Notes under the pieces: generated by a model
Told to the model about the DNA's origin: nothing
Seen by the model: only the letters and a program-made list of their open reading frames with translations
Databases searched by the model: none
Position numbers and translations under genes: made by a program
Shown: positions 12,070 through 24,500 of the stretch, piece after piece
Layout: each line of letters starts with the position of its first letter
Position numbering within the stretch: the first letter of the stretch is position 1
Source: Odiellus spinosus
Lineage: Eukaryota; Arthropoda; Arachnida; Opiliones; Phalangiidae
Direction: 5' to 3'
DNA: 64,000 nucleotides
Assembly: GCA_963920705.1 (NCBI GenBank)
Contig: OY987225.1
Span: 15,567,492-15,631,491 of the forward strand

Positions 12070-12225
12070 ATTGGACCGAATCATAAACCAGGAGAAGTGC
12101 GGGTTTTGCGGTCGAATGGGCTTAACGGTCCAATGGGACAGTCGGTCCATTGGGACAATCGGTCCAATGGGATTCGGCTGAAAGAGATTCGACCCAATGG
12201 GATTCTACTCAATGGGACTGAAGCC
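12070..12225. repeat. Minisatellite, GGTCCAATGGGA unit
   Basis: About seven imperfect copies of a 15-18-base unit: CGGTCCAATGGGACAGT, CGGTCCATTGGGACAAT and relatives. An AT-rich tail with a T-run follows near 12,277. The open frame on the minus strand reads the unit as proline/arginine-rich sequence and is not a gene. Confidence 0.7.
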
Positions 12226-12299
12226 TTAATAATTACTCGAACCATTCCAGTTTGAGAATAAAAATAACCTTCGCATTTTTTTTTTTTTTTTTCTAATTG

Positions 12300-13039
12300 C
12301 ATCGTCTTTTAACTCTGCAGACGGTCAAGTTATACAATTCAAACTTTGTCAATCGATCCGATTCTGGTTTGAAAATTTAAAGTTAATTTTCACCCAACCC
12401 TGTATTATTTATTAATTCTGTAGTAGTAAGTATATTTTTCATAATCACTAAAACATGTCTAGTAGAAAATAACCCTTATTTTCTACTTCATCAGGGTATG
12501 TATATTTTTTAAATGGTTTGTAAATAAAAAATATATTCTTACTAAAACTTAAAATTTATGTCACCTATTAATTCTGCAGAAAGTAAGTACAAGTTATAGT
12601 TTGATAAGCCTAGTGCTCCCAGCTATTATCTTTTTAGAACAAACTGTTATACGTTCTGCGTATCAGATAATACGCAAATAAGTTAACTGATAAAAACTGT
12701 TTACCCAAACATTTATCTATTCAATCTCTTTTTAACTGATTTTTGTATACGAATAGTTGATATTATAAAAGAGCTTGTGGGTGCGACATCTTGTTCGAAT
12801 GTTGCTAACTTTGTCACGAAATCACGTGGCGTTAAGGTTATACGGGGCAGTTATTTCCGTTTTCATAAAATGCTAGGGGCCAGAGTGCTCAGAAGTCACT
12901 CGGGAGAGACACGACCTTGAGAGCTGACACGGATATAAAAAAATAAGCTTAAGAAATGCTCGGTGCTCACGAGCGCTTTACAAGCTATTACTTAGCTGAT
13001 GACGGCGACGGCAATGAGTACTAAGTAAGCTCCTCCTCT
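12300..13039. other. Intergenic stretch without recognised features
   Basis: AT-rich up to 12,780, then more mixed composition. No repeat family, RNA gene or protein motif recognised. Confidence 0.4.
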
Positions 13040-13640
13040 TTATAGATAGAAAGTACTATTTGCCCAAGCAGATAACTTAATGGGAGATATGGGATTGATA
13101 GAACTGTCATTCCATATTTTTGAGAGAACTGAGATTACATATTTTTGGTAGTACTCGGAATCCATATCAAGGAGGATCAGAGAAGGAGAGGAAATGTGGG
13201 GCTGCGTTGAGTTAGAGAGAGAAGAGCCAACCTCCCACTCGGGTGGAAAGGGGGGATAGGAAATTCTCGAGGTAAACTGTTGTCACGTGGTCGCTAGCTA
13301 GCGCGTCTCATAAAGGATTCGTTTTACCCACGCGACAACATTTTACCACGAAACGTCTCTACCCCCGTTCTCCCAGAGTGGGAGTTTAGGCCGACGCAGT
13401 AGGAACCGCGCCGTCCCCACATTTCCTCTCCTTCTCTGATCCTCCTTGTCCATATTTACGGGAGAAATGGAATTGGGAAAAATGGGACTCCATGTTTTTG
13501 GGAGAACTGATAACCTTGGGAGAAATGAAAGCTAATTTTTGGATAAACTGGGAATCCAAATTTTTGGAATAAATGTCTTTTGGGAGCGATCATAATTCGG
13601 AGAAATGGGAACATAGCAATGGGACTGGTAGAGTTACTTT
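13040..13640. repeat. GGGAGAACTGGGAATCC-type minisatellite interrupted by a foldback element
   Basis: Imperfect copies of a unit near 25-28 bases (TGGGAGAACTG, ATCCATATTTTTGG) on both sides of a 281-bp foldback insertion. Diverged and probably old. Confidence 0.6.
13168..13448. mobile_element. 281-bp foldback MITE with target duplication
   Basis: Ends CAAGGAGGATCAGAGAAGG and its near-perfect complement CCTTCTCTGATCCTCCTTG. TCCATAT directly flanks both sides (13,161-13,167 and 13,449-13,455), a 7-bp target duplication taken from the minisatellite unit. More GC-rich than its surroundings; non-coding. Confidence 0.8.
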
Positions 13641-14603
13641 TTGAATAAAAAAAAAAACATAGTTTAAAGCCCTATTCATCCCCACCACGGGGGTGGGTGT
13701 AAGCTCCTATATTATGAGGTTGTAGTAGTAGTAGTGATAGTACTGTTATTAGAATAATAGCAAAAATCACGGAAACTATTTTTTATTGTAGATTTTGCTA
13801 GTCTTTTCTATAATTTTCCAGATTTTTCCAAACCTTTCTAGAACTTTCAAGCACTTTCCAGAATTTCCTAGACCTATCAAGACTTTTCGGGAACCTTCTA
13901 GAACATTTTAAAGGTACGGACATGTTAATTAAAAGTGATTATTGTTGTTAAAAATGATAAAATAGGTTTAATCTCACAAAAACTGTCAAATCTTTAAAAG
14001 TTCCAAAAACTCCAAAATCAACTTAAAAAATGAAAAAAAAAAAAGAAAAAAATTTAAAATTGTCAGAATATAAAAAAGAGGTCTAGTCTCTCAAAACATT
14101 AGAAAAAAATCCCGTAAAATATCAAAATCTCAAGAATATCACCAACTCAAATCAAATTGTCCTTTGGTATTTCACCACCTTGTTATTATTTTCCTTTCGA
14201 CCTCCAGTCTCTTCGTGCAAACCAACGAACTCTTTCGCTAATGTGATGATTTATTTATACTATTGAACCGTATAAAATATGGACAAGAAAGGGACTACTA
14301 GACCTGGTTTCCAGAATTTTAAAATATATTTATTTTTGAATAACAAAACATTCCCAATAAATGTATAAAATGTATATTTTAAAATTCAAACAGACAGCTT
14401 TAAACTCCAAAGGCTAGTAGAAAATCACAAAGCACTCTCAGAAATTTCGCTTTGATTTGAGTGGCTTGTGTTGAAGCAGAATATTATAGAAGAATATTAA
14501 TATTTTTGAACTTATCTCTATTATGTCATTAATCAATTTTTTAACGTATCGAAAGCGATATTAATCATGCGTTCACCGATAAACTATTCACTTTTAACTA
14601 CTG
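13641..14603. other. Intergenic stretch upstream of the channel gene
   Basis: About 13,800-13,905 is a degenerate repeat of TTTCCAGAACTTTCTAGA type, which happens to form TTCnnGAA pairs like heat-shock elements. The rest is AT-rich with A-runs. No exon recognised, although the 5' exon or promoter of the channel gene should lie in or left of this stretch. Confidence 0.35.
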
Positions 14604-14999
14604 CTTCGAATCGAAAATGAATAACGTATGATATCCATTGGTAACTAGACTTTTTTCAGAAATTTTAATTTCGGATAAATTGTTTGTTAATATAAAACCA
14701 CAATTTATAAAAACATACGTCTATCAAATGGATTCGAATTATGCGAAGATAAATTTGTAAGCTTGATTAATGAAAAATTACGCGTTTATTCAAACAATTA
14801 GTGCGAAAAATATGATAAACGCGTAATTTGTATATTAATCAAGCTTAACATTTCACCTCCGGACATTCGTATCAATATGATACGCGCCTGTTCATATAAT
14901 CGGTGGTTGTATATTAAACAATTTATCCGAGATTAGAAAATCCTAAAAAGGCCTGTTTATCAATGGATATTCTAAGTTATTATCCGATTCCGAGCTCTA
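14604..14999. mobile_element. Family A palindromic copy (A4)
   Basis: Both arms derive from the same end of family A. The left arm reads GAATAACG, ATATCCATTGGTAACTAG, then GCGTTTATTCAAAC; the right arm is its complement, ending CCGATTCCGAGCTCT. So it is a head-to-head half-element rather than a normal A copy. It lies 170 bp upstream of the first recognised channel exon. Confidence 0.65.
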
Positions 15000-15168
15000 A
15001 TTATAATACATTTGAGTTATTTTATGGATTTTTTAAGTAGCATATGTTGGCTTTACAAATTAAGTAGGAATAGTCATTTTACAAAAATGTTTCGTGGTCC
15101 CTTTAAGAGAATTAGCAGATGTTTTTAATGGATTTTCTTTAGTAAACGTATAGATCTAGTTCCCACAG

Positions 15169-15552
15169 GTTGTTGAGCAAAAAAGAATCTATATTTCTAG
15201 CGAAAAAAGGATCATACGATGAAGACCTTTTCAAACGAAGTATCTCACTTCACAATCGTTGTATTATGCCGTTTAACGGTACGAAAGTTAAGCGTCAAAT
15301 TACTTTATTAAACGTTGGTTCAAAATATCGCAGATATACACGTTGCAGTTATGTAGGATTTAACTATTTGCGTGTTTTTGGTATGCGACGGAAGGCTCGG
15401 TTTATGATGAGTTTCGTATGCTTCCTTATTTGCACCTATCAACTCGCCCTGTTCATTAGGCTTTATATCAATTACGATACATCGGTGGATGCGGACGTTA
15501 TAGACGACCCAGATCCTTCGCTACCGGCAATCGTAGTTTGCATGAATGATGA
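15169..15552 (+). CDS. DEG/ENaC exon: N-terminus and first membrane segment
   Basis: Acceptor TTCCCACAG, donor GA|GTAATT. Open throughout with phase 2 at both ends. The first in-frame ATG is at 15,266; if the start is there, residues about 46-65 form the first membrane helix, followed by YINYDTSVD and LPAIVVC (family LPAVTIC). Upstream in-frame codons could be coding if another exon precedes. The pre-membrane HG gating motif reads SYVGFNY: the glycine is kept (residue 31) and the histidine is valine. Confidence 0.85.
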
Positions 15553-18500
15553 GTAATTATATTTTCTATTCTTACGAGGATATATTTATATTATTTGATT
15601 TAAAGGGAAGCTTGGAGATAAAAATGGAACAGCTTTAGAATTTATCTTCGGAATCAACATGCCATAAAACGTATTCGAGAATTTCCAAAACGCGTTTCGA
15701 AAAACATGTTTCGAAGCATATGATTCGAAAAACATTTTTCGAAAAAAATGGTTCGAAAAGATATGATTCGAAAAACATTATTTGAGTTTGCAATGACTGC
15801 GAGTTTGCTCACAAGCGGGGATATTCGAATGTACGTCTTTTCCAATATATCGCATAAAAAACGCTCACGATAATATAGTCGGCTCGAGACATTTCCGCAA
15901 CTTCGTGTTTAATGTAATCTCGAGACGCCATTCAAATTGTTTAAAGAGCGTTTATGCCTGCATAACACGCCCCTGCTATAGCATCATTCCTTTCAGCCTC
16001 TTTTACAATGTCAGGGGTCTAGCCATGGGCTTGACCATCTTGTTATAAATTTCACTGGAAACAAGTTTCCGCGTGAAATTAAAAATGATCTTAATAATAT
16101 TGGAGGAAACTTAATACGACATATGATTGTCGCGGAAATAAACGACTCGGGTGGAGTATATTCCTTAAGGGGGAAGTAAAAGGTTTGTGTTTTGAGAAAA
16201 AAATCCTAGATGGCGTTGAACTTGGTCTCTTAAAATATATTTTAATTTCAATTTTTATTCGCTAAACAATATAAAGTGGAAGATAGGGAGTAAAAAACAC
16301 GCGAGATGACGTCAATAAACCTAAAATCGGCCGAATTATTTCTTTTTTCCGTTGCCCGTATCACAAACAGGACGTCGATTTCGCGAAATCGGGATTTTCG
16401 ATAGGTAGCGACATCTTTGACTTTTCCTCGTAACTACGGAAAAATCCGTTTTCTTCTAATTATAAAATAGTTCAACTAGCCCGTCATCTTTTATAAACAT
16501 TCATTACGTACTTAATTCGCGTCGCTATTAAAACCCAAACGATAGAAATCGGACCAGGAGTTATCGCGTAACAACGACAAAAAGAGTCGAACCTGTAACT
16601 ATTAGTATTTAAATTTCCGTTTAAAATTTCGGTTAAATAATAATTCATCAAATAGTTCAATTATTGTATTTTTGAACAGTGTTTACCGTTTATTTTTACG
16701 GGCTTTAGTTTTTCCGTAACAAGTTCACAAAAACACCAGGATTTCTGAATCAACCGCTCACTTCCCCCTTAATTGCGGATGAAACGCGAGATAATGGAAG
16801 GGGGGTCGAACAGTTATGTGTGTGTTTGCGATATACTTCAAAAATAGGGGAAATCAAGGAAAGATTTTTTGGTTTCATTGATATGCATCAGTTTGACGCA
16901 AAAACAATCACTTCCTCCATACTTCAAATTCTAACAGATAGTGGACTTCAGCTTTTTAACTGTGTTGCGCAAGCCTATGATGGGGCGAGCGATATGTCTG
17001 GTATCAGAAGCCGATGAACCACTCCTTTGAAGTCTACTACTCTAATGTTCCATATAGCGTTCCTCTCTGTATGGGTAAAATTCCCAATTTTACGAGTTAG
17101 AAGGGGTCCTACTTCATCCCCCCTGTCTACGGAAAATTGGAAATTTTCTCTCTCCACAAACGACGACGTTTTTTGGACGAACTCCAAGGCTGCTAGAGAT
17201 ATTCGCTCGACGAACTCCCGCTCCGAAAACATCTACCGTTAGGAGGCGTACGGATCGCGCCTTTTGAGAATAACCCATACAGAGAGGGGTAGACAAGACC
17301 CGGGAGTAATAGACTTCAAAGGAGGGTTTCATCGGCTTCTGCTGGTATCAAAAGTGGTTTTAATTTCCGAGTCGAAGAGGCTGTGGGTGGAAAATACCCG
17401 TACTTAGTTCTAGTCGATTGCTACAGCAAAATAAAGCCAGTTCGAGAATTGCTTGGCTTACTCCAAGCACTATACTGCTTTCAGAGCAATTCAGCATTAA
17501 GGAGCGAATACTTTCAAAACTCTCAAAAGAACTAGGTTACCAAACAATATTGAAAATGCCTCAAATTTGTAATACAAGGTGGTATAGTAAAAAAAGGACT
17601 GAGTTACGCAAGAAATAGATTCTATGTTATTATATTGTCTCTAGAAAATTTAACTGAAAATGGTAGGGCTGATGAAGCGGCCGAGTGTCGCGGGTATCTT
17701 TCCCAATTGAATAATTTCCAAATTTTCGTAATATTGGTGGTATTAGATATATTGGAAATTACCAACTCTTTGTTGGAATATCTTCAAAGTGCGAAATTAG
17801 TTATAACTCAAGCACTTGATATTTGCAAATCTATCATAAAGAGCTTGGAAGAAATTAGGAGCGATGAATATTTTGAAAAAATATGGAAAAATACTTCAGA
17901 AATAGCTGAAACATTTTTAAATCACTATTCCTGATGCAAAAAGTTTAACGGTAGCACCTAGCAAGCATAAAATAATGATCAACAAAAAAATTTATTTTAC
18001 TTGAGACTACTACGGATAGAAAAGCTTTAGGCGAGGAGCTTAAGGTCAACAGTTAACGAAATAATGATAGAGTTTTATCGGAAATGGAAAAAAAGCTTTT
18101 TAAAAATGTAGACTTGTTTAAGGTACTTTAAGCCGCTGAACCAGTTTCCCCAAATTTTTTAAACATAAAAGATATCCAAGATTTTGCAAAAATATTTGCC
18201 CAGGGAAATTAGGCCAAAAAGTGCTTAAACCTAGAACAAATTAGTAACAAGCTAATTCCAACGGCTATATAATGTACTTATTATACAAAAACGTTGTTTT
18301 GCTTCGCACTTCAAAAAAGTGCATTTATAGGTAAGAATTTCAAACCCGTGAAGGGACAGAAATTATAAATTCACAGTGAAAGAAATATGAAAGTCACAGT
18401 CTAAGAAATCATAAAGCTATAATTATAATACAAAAACGTTGTTTTGCTTCGCACTTCAAAAAAGTGCATTTAAAGGTAATAATTTCAAACCCGTGAAGGG

Positions 18501-21500
18501 ACAGAAATTATAAATTCACAGTGAAAGAAATATGAAAGTCACAGTCTAAGAAATCATAAAGCTATAATTATAATAATTAATATGAATAAAAAATTTACAA
18601 AAAAATGACGTATAAATTCGGCCTATCGAAACTTTTACTTATGTAGATTTAATGATTAGAAACTTTATAAAGAGGCGAATGTTTCCTTTTACTAACTGAA
18701 AACTGCAACCATCCATCCTAACAACTAAACATTTTAAAAACGCGGGCAGGAACTATTTGGTATTATGCTATTCTACCTTTCCACGCATAGATGGCTTTTA
18801 GTTACCCTTACCAAGAGTGAATTCTACAACAGAATGATTTCTGCATAATTAAAAGTTTCGATAGGCCGAATTTATACGTCATTTTTTTGTAAATTTTTTA
18901 TTCATATTAATTATTATAATTATAGCTTTATGATTTCTTAGACTGTGACTTTCATATTTCTTTCACTGTGAATTTATAATTTCTGTCCCTTCACGGGTTT
19001 GAAATTCTTACCTTTAAATGCACTTTTTTGAAGTGCAAAGCAAAACAACGTTTTTGTATTATAATTATAGCTTTATGATTTCTTAGACTGTGACTTTCAT
19101 ATTTCTTTCACTGTGAATTTATAATTTCTGTCCCTTCACGGGTTTGAAATTCTTACCTATAAATGCACTTTTTTGAAGTGCGAAGCAAAACAACGTTTTT
19201 GTATAATTTGTGTTTGCTTTTGGAAAAATTAAACACTTGTAAATCAATTAACCCATTTTTTTAAATTTAGTGGTAGGAATTAAAATTGCAAATTTACAAG
19301 TTTAAATTGAAATGATTTAATATATATGATTATTTTCTATTGTACAAACTTTATAATCGGTTATTGTTGTTCTAAATTATGGGACCCTATAACTGTGGTT
19401 TAAGATTAAATATCCTATGGTGCACGCGACATCTTTTTTAATCTCGATCGCAGCACGTTATTCGATCTTTTAAAAGTAAATTGATTAAGTTCTTGTTTTT
19501 GCCATATTCAAAAATATTCCCTCGAGCTCCCGCAGAACGAACACGTCAATACTCTCAGCATAAAACTATTGTTCTTAAATTTCATTTCACACAGTTTAAT
19601 TAAGAAGTGCTTTCGATTTAGATGAATATTAACATCGCTTAAGCCGTTGTTTTCATTTTGATGGTTTATACCGTTTAATTTTCATTTTTCACTTAGATTT
19701 AAAATGAAACCATTCAGTTTATTTGCCGGTTAATGAAAATTATTAACAACACTTAATAAATACTGGTCTGCCATGGTGCACCTCATGGGCTATTAGATTA
19801 ATAGTTTTGACCTAATTAATTGGTACCCTTTTAAAATAGCTTTGAACTCACTCGTTTTCCTGTGAGGACGCGTTACACGACGCGCACAAATAATGGTGGA
19901 CGGACGCGCACAATTAAAGATTGAAATGTATACAGAATACTGGTCGCTGACGTCTCGTCATCGCGTGATTTCGAATCATCTGATTGCCCGGTTAGATTTT
20001 ATTTTGTACATGGCGATCAAGCCTTTTTCTTACTCCGTAGATTTAAACTCAATTTAAAAATTATGACCTCTCGCTTTTAAGTCTCCAGTCCAACCTCAGG
20101 ATACCAGTAAGTAGGAAAATATATAATTGGTACCATGCCGCGGCATACGCGGGCATGGCAACTAAAAGGAATTTAAAGTTTTCTTAAAATTGAGTACACA
20201 TGGGACCGATTTATAAAAAAAAGGAAGTCCATGTGCAAGAAAAACCATTACAACTCTAACCTCCGACCTCGCGCTAGCTAGATACGCGTATCGGAAGACC
20301 TAAAAGAAAAAACACCCTACGACTGTAATTGTTCTGGGGGGGAGTCTCTGCCGTTTACAAATAAAAGTATTTACGAATTAAAGGGTAGGAGTCAAAGATT
20401 TTAAAGGTTATATAAGAAAATATAAATAAAGTCCGAATTTGCCGTTACATATAATATGATGACTCTTTCTTTGTTTCCATCCATGTATTCATCCACTACG
20501 CTTAGTTTAGAATAAGAACGACGAAAGCGGCATAACGATGTTATACCTCAATCGCGCCATGGCTCTGGAAGATTCGCTTCAATTCCGAACTCGTCAATTA
20601 TAAGAGAGAAGGGTGATACCAAGGGATTACTAGCTAAAGGGATATTGGCTAACTCGAGTGATAAAATATACTAGCCTGACGTGACCTTACTAGCGTTGTT
20701 TTAATCTGCTAACTTAAAGATAACGAAAAGTGATTACCATGAACATCCACTAAGATACTAAAATATCTACTCGAGAATTAACGAGACGACCGAGACCAGA
20801 ATAAACATTAAACTTTATTATTACAAGTATAATTCTCATAAATTCAAAGAGCCCTGCAAAAAAAAGCAAACGAAGTCGTAAAAACAACATCGCGTTAAAG
20901 AACATATTTGCAAAAAACTATGCGAAGTCCTCCGCACTGTTCCTAAAGAAACGTAAGTCTTCCTTTACTCTGCTGTCCAAGAGATGTACAGGATGATGGC
21001 CCCAGGCATCTATCCACTACTTGTCCTCTACTTGGCCTATCCTAATCCTTGAAGGCTAAGACATTCTAGGCGTCACCACGGAACTTCCACGTCTGCAGCA
21101 GGCTAGAGACGTTAACTTTTTTTTTTACACGATGTTGAACGCATGAATGACAGAGAGAGAATGTGTTCTATCCATAGGCAAATGACTTTTATCTCTCGAA
21201 AAACTACGTCGACTTCCCTTAAAAAACGGATTTGGCCTACAGGCGATAGGCCAACTGAAAAACGTATTTACATCCCATTGTAAGAATTGGACGACGAGTC
21301 CGAAAGTTCGTTATGTCGAACACGTGATAGTACCGAAAGTTCGAATACTCAAAAGGGGCTGACTTCGCGTCGACTGCAACTAAATCAGACTGAGACTGTT
21401 GCACTCTACTAACGTAACCTTACCTATAATATTATAAGAGGAATGGGTTAGAGCAAGTGTTTAACTAGTTGGAGGGATGACGTAGTTCGAGTGATTAACT

Positions 21501-24500
21501 AACGTAACCTTACCTAAAATATTACAAGAAGGGCAAGGAAACAAAATGTCCATTCGAGGTTGTGAACTATCGATAAAGATTCCACTTGAGATTATGTACA
21601 TGAAGATTACGGTCTATCAAGATTGTCTTGCATCGACATTATGTTCTGTCGAGATTGCGTCCCATCGAGATTATATCCCATCGATATTGTGTCCTATCGC
21701 GCGTGTGTCCAATTTTGTTCTTATATCCGTATCCTTTCTAGACTCCTTTAAATTCTGCAGCATCATTTAAATTTCCCGCCAACTTTTATAACTAAATCAA
21801 TTTATTGTACGTCTGTCTCAGAGTCCATTTTCTAATACATTTCAAAATCTCACCGTTATATACCATTTGGGCTAATGTATAATACCCAAGTTTATGTACC
21901 CTGCGGCTTATAATCATTGATAAAAAAATTTCAATACGCACTATAAACGTTAAAAACACTGTTTTGCATTAGACTCAATACATAGAATTCTAGGCATCGT
22001 CCTATATCTTTTAAACCAAATTATATATCGTTTGTATCTCTCGCGTTCTGCTTTATTATTTATATTTAATTAGACACAAGTTTTTTATTCAACTTCATAC
22101 ACCAACGTTATCTTTTTATCCGTCTTCCTATCCAACGTAATCAAAGCTACTGTTATTCAGTCTTAGTATTCAACATAATAAAAGTATAATAAAAATATAA
22201 TAGAACACCCTTGTAAATCTAACACATTTCTCTCTTTCTAATGCAAACTCCCAATGAAACGCCGTCTTTCACGGTGTTTCAACCTTATCTACAGCTTTTG
22301 TTATCTCAGTCTTAGTATTCATCCGAAACGTATAGAAAAATATAGAGTACCCCCACGAGCCTAACACATTTTTCTCTCTCGAATGCAAACACTCAATGAA
22401 ACGGACTCGCGGTCGGACGAAGAAGAAGAAGAAGAAGAAGAAGAACAAGGAGAAAACCTCAGTTATCATTGACAAAAAAGATTCCACCTCATAAGACAAA
22501 TCTCCATAGACTTTTCTAATGAAATTTTGAGACACCTATAAATAAAACAGGCCAGCTGGCCTGTTTTTAATAATGGTTATTAATGGGAAAAAAGTTCCAT
22601 CATTTCCGGGGGGTGGAAGACCCCCAAAAATGGCCGCTATTTTGAAAATGTGCGTTTTTTGCATTTTACGCTTAAACCGTAACCCGTGGAAGTAAACTGT
22701 CAATGTAGAAAAGAACAAGGCTATAACATCAAATCTAACGGTACATAAATCAACTTTCTATGACTTACCGTTCTAAAGATACAGCCATTTGGATGAAGCG
22801 CCATTTTGAATTTATGAACTTTCGTTCGAAATTTTGCTTATTAAAATTGAGAAAATGTAAATTTAGAAAAAAAACAAGATCATTATATTTTAATCACATA
22901 TCAAAAATGTCAACGTTTTTCTCTTCAGGAGCTTCTTTATAAGCATTAGTACAAGAAACCCCATTGCATTCCCCATACATTACGCAACATTTCCCACAGT
23001 TGGATGATTTACGCTCACACAAAATTTGTTTCAAAATACTATCAGGTGCTGGGGCTTCCTCTGAAAAAATTGGTAAAAGTTTATTATATTTATCTAGTTC
23101 CCATTCTTCGGAGCTCAAAGTATTTCCCTACCACTCTTGAGTTTGCTAGTGTATCCCTTACCGCGGATGTCGTCGGTGGTAGTGACGCCAATTCGAAGGT
23201 TTTTTTCAATATCAGTTTGGCAATAACTTTGTTGTATTACAAATATCTGTGGTGATTTATAAGGTCTTGGTTTTAGTTCTAGCGCCGTAAAATTTCAGAA
23301 AGATGTCTTCGCCTCTTTTTTGCAGTGTTTCTTTTATCGCGTTCATATCGTTGAATGCTGAACATCTTTCGACTTGATCCGCGTTACCTTTGAATAAGTT
23401 TAGAGCTGCTAAATTTCACTTTTTATAGATGCTCGAAGTGGTATCGCAAGTGGAAAATGCGCGAATATACGGGAGTATTTCACCTAGTCCGCCAAGCTTG
23501 CAACGTAGCTGATGAATATCCGTGACTTTATCAGGTGTAACGTTTTCGATGGTCTCATCATAAAAATGTGCTCTGATGTGTGGTATACAAGAAGAACCAA
23601 TATATCCGTGTCATCAGCAACTACAACTATCGTTTTTTTTTTTTTTTCGCATTTAAGTGATGTTGACACTATGACATCGGCATGAACTACCGAAATGTTC
23701 GCTGATTTAAGCTTAAGGGATATAACTTCGCAATAAAGGCTTTCTTATTAAGCATGTTACCAAGGAAATCTGATTGAATTAGAGAGTTACTCATTTCATC
23801 TTGAAGAATGATTAATGGCCCTTGTTTAGTGACTCTTCGAGTTTGTTCTTGATATTTCGTACTGAGGGTATATTCGTCGTAGCCGTCAAACACAACCCTA
23901 CTTTTATTGCCGTAGTGATATGTCACGTAGTTAATATATTACTGGTAGATTTCACGTATGTTGAGGGCTTTTGCGATACAACTTTATAGAGTAAATAGCC
24001 ATCCTCTATAACCTAGTAGATTTCATCATTCTCTGGAAGTGTACCATTGGGCTTTTCTACTTTGTCCAGTTTCTTTAAGAGATTGGATTTATACCTACTC
24101 TTAAGGAGCCTTTTACAAAAAGCGATGGCAGATATGATGTCAATTCAAACTTAAAACAGTTTTCAAGATATTCTGGAGATTACTTACGCGTATCAAGCTG
24201 TTAAAATTTTGTGCAGGGCTTATAGATATTTCGTCGTTGTTAATCTTTTGGAACTTCTGGTTGGTTATGTTAAGGGTTTTAACTCGACCCAATCTACGAA
24301 ACTTAACATCCTTTAATTTTTCCGTATCGAATTTTGCATCAATCCAGCGCCAAACTTATTCGATTTGTCGCAATTTATATCGGTTTCAGCAACTCGTCCA
24401 CTCCAAGTTCTTCATTAAATGGAGAATTGTCTTCAAGCCAGTTTCGAAACAGATCTGGATCATTTTGGTCCCTAATACGACTGGAACGCAAGAAAAGACG

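Noticed and set aside
13800-13905. Heat-shock-element-like TTCnnGAA array
   Set aside because: The motif arises from a degenerate TTTCCAGAACTTTCTAGA repeat; spacing is irregular and no gene start is nearby.
22269-22535. Minus-strand frame with a poly-Phe run
   Set aside because: The run is the (GAA)n microsatellite at 22,420; the same region in L2 does not keep the frame.
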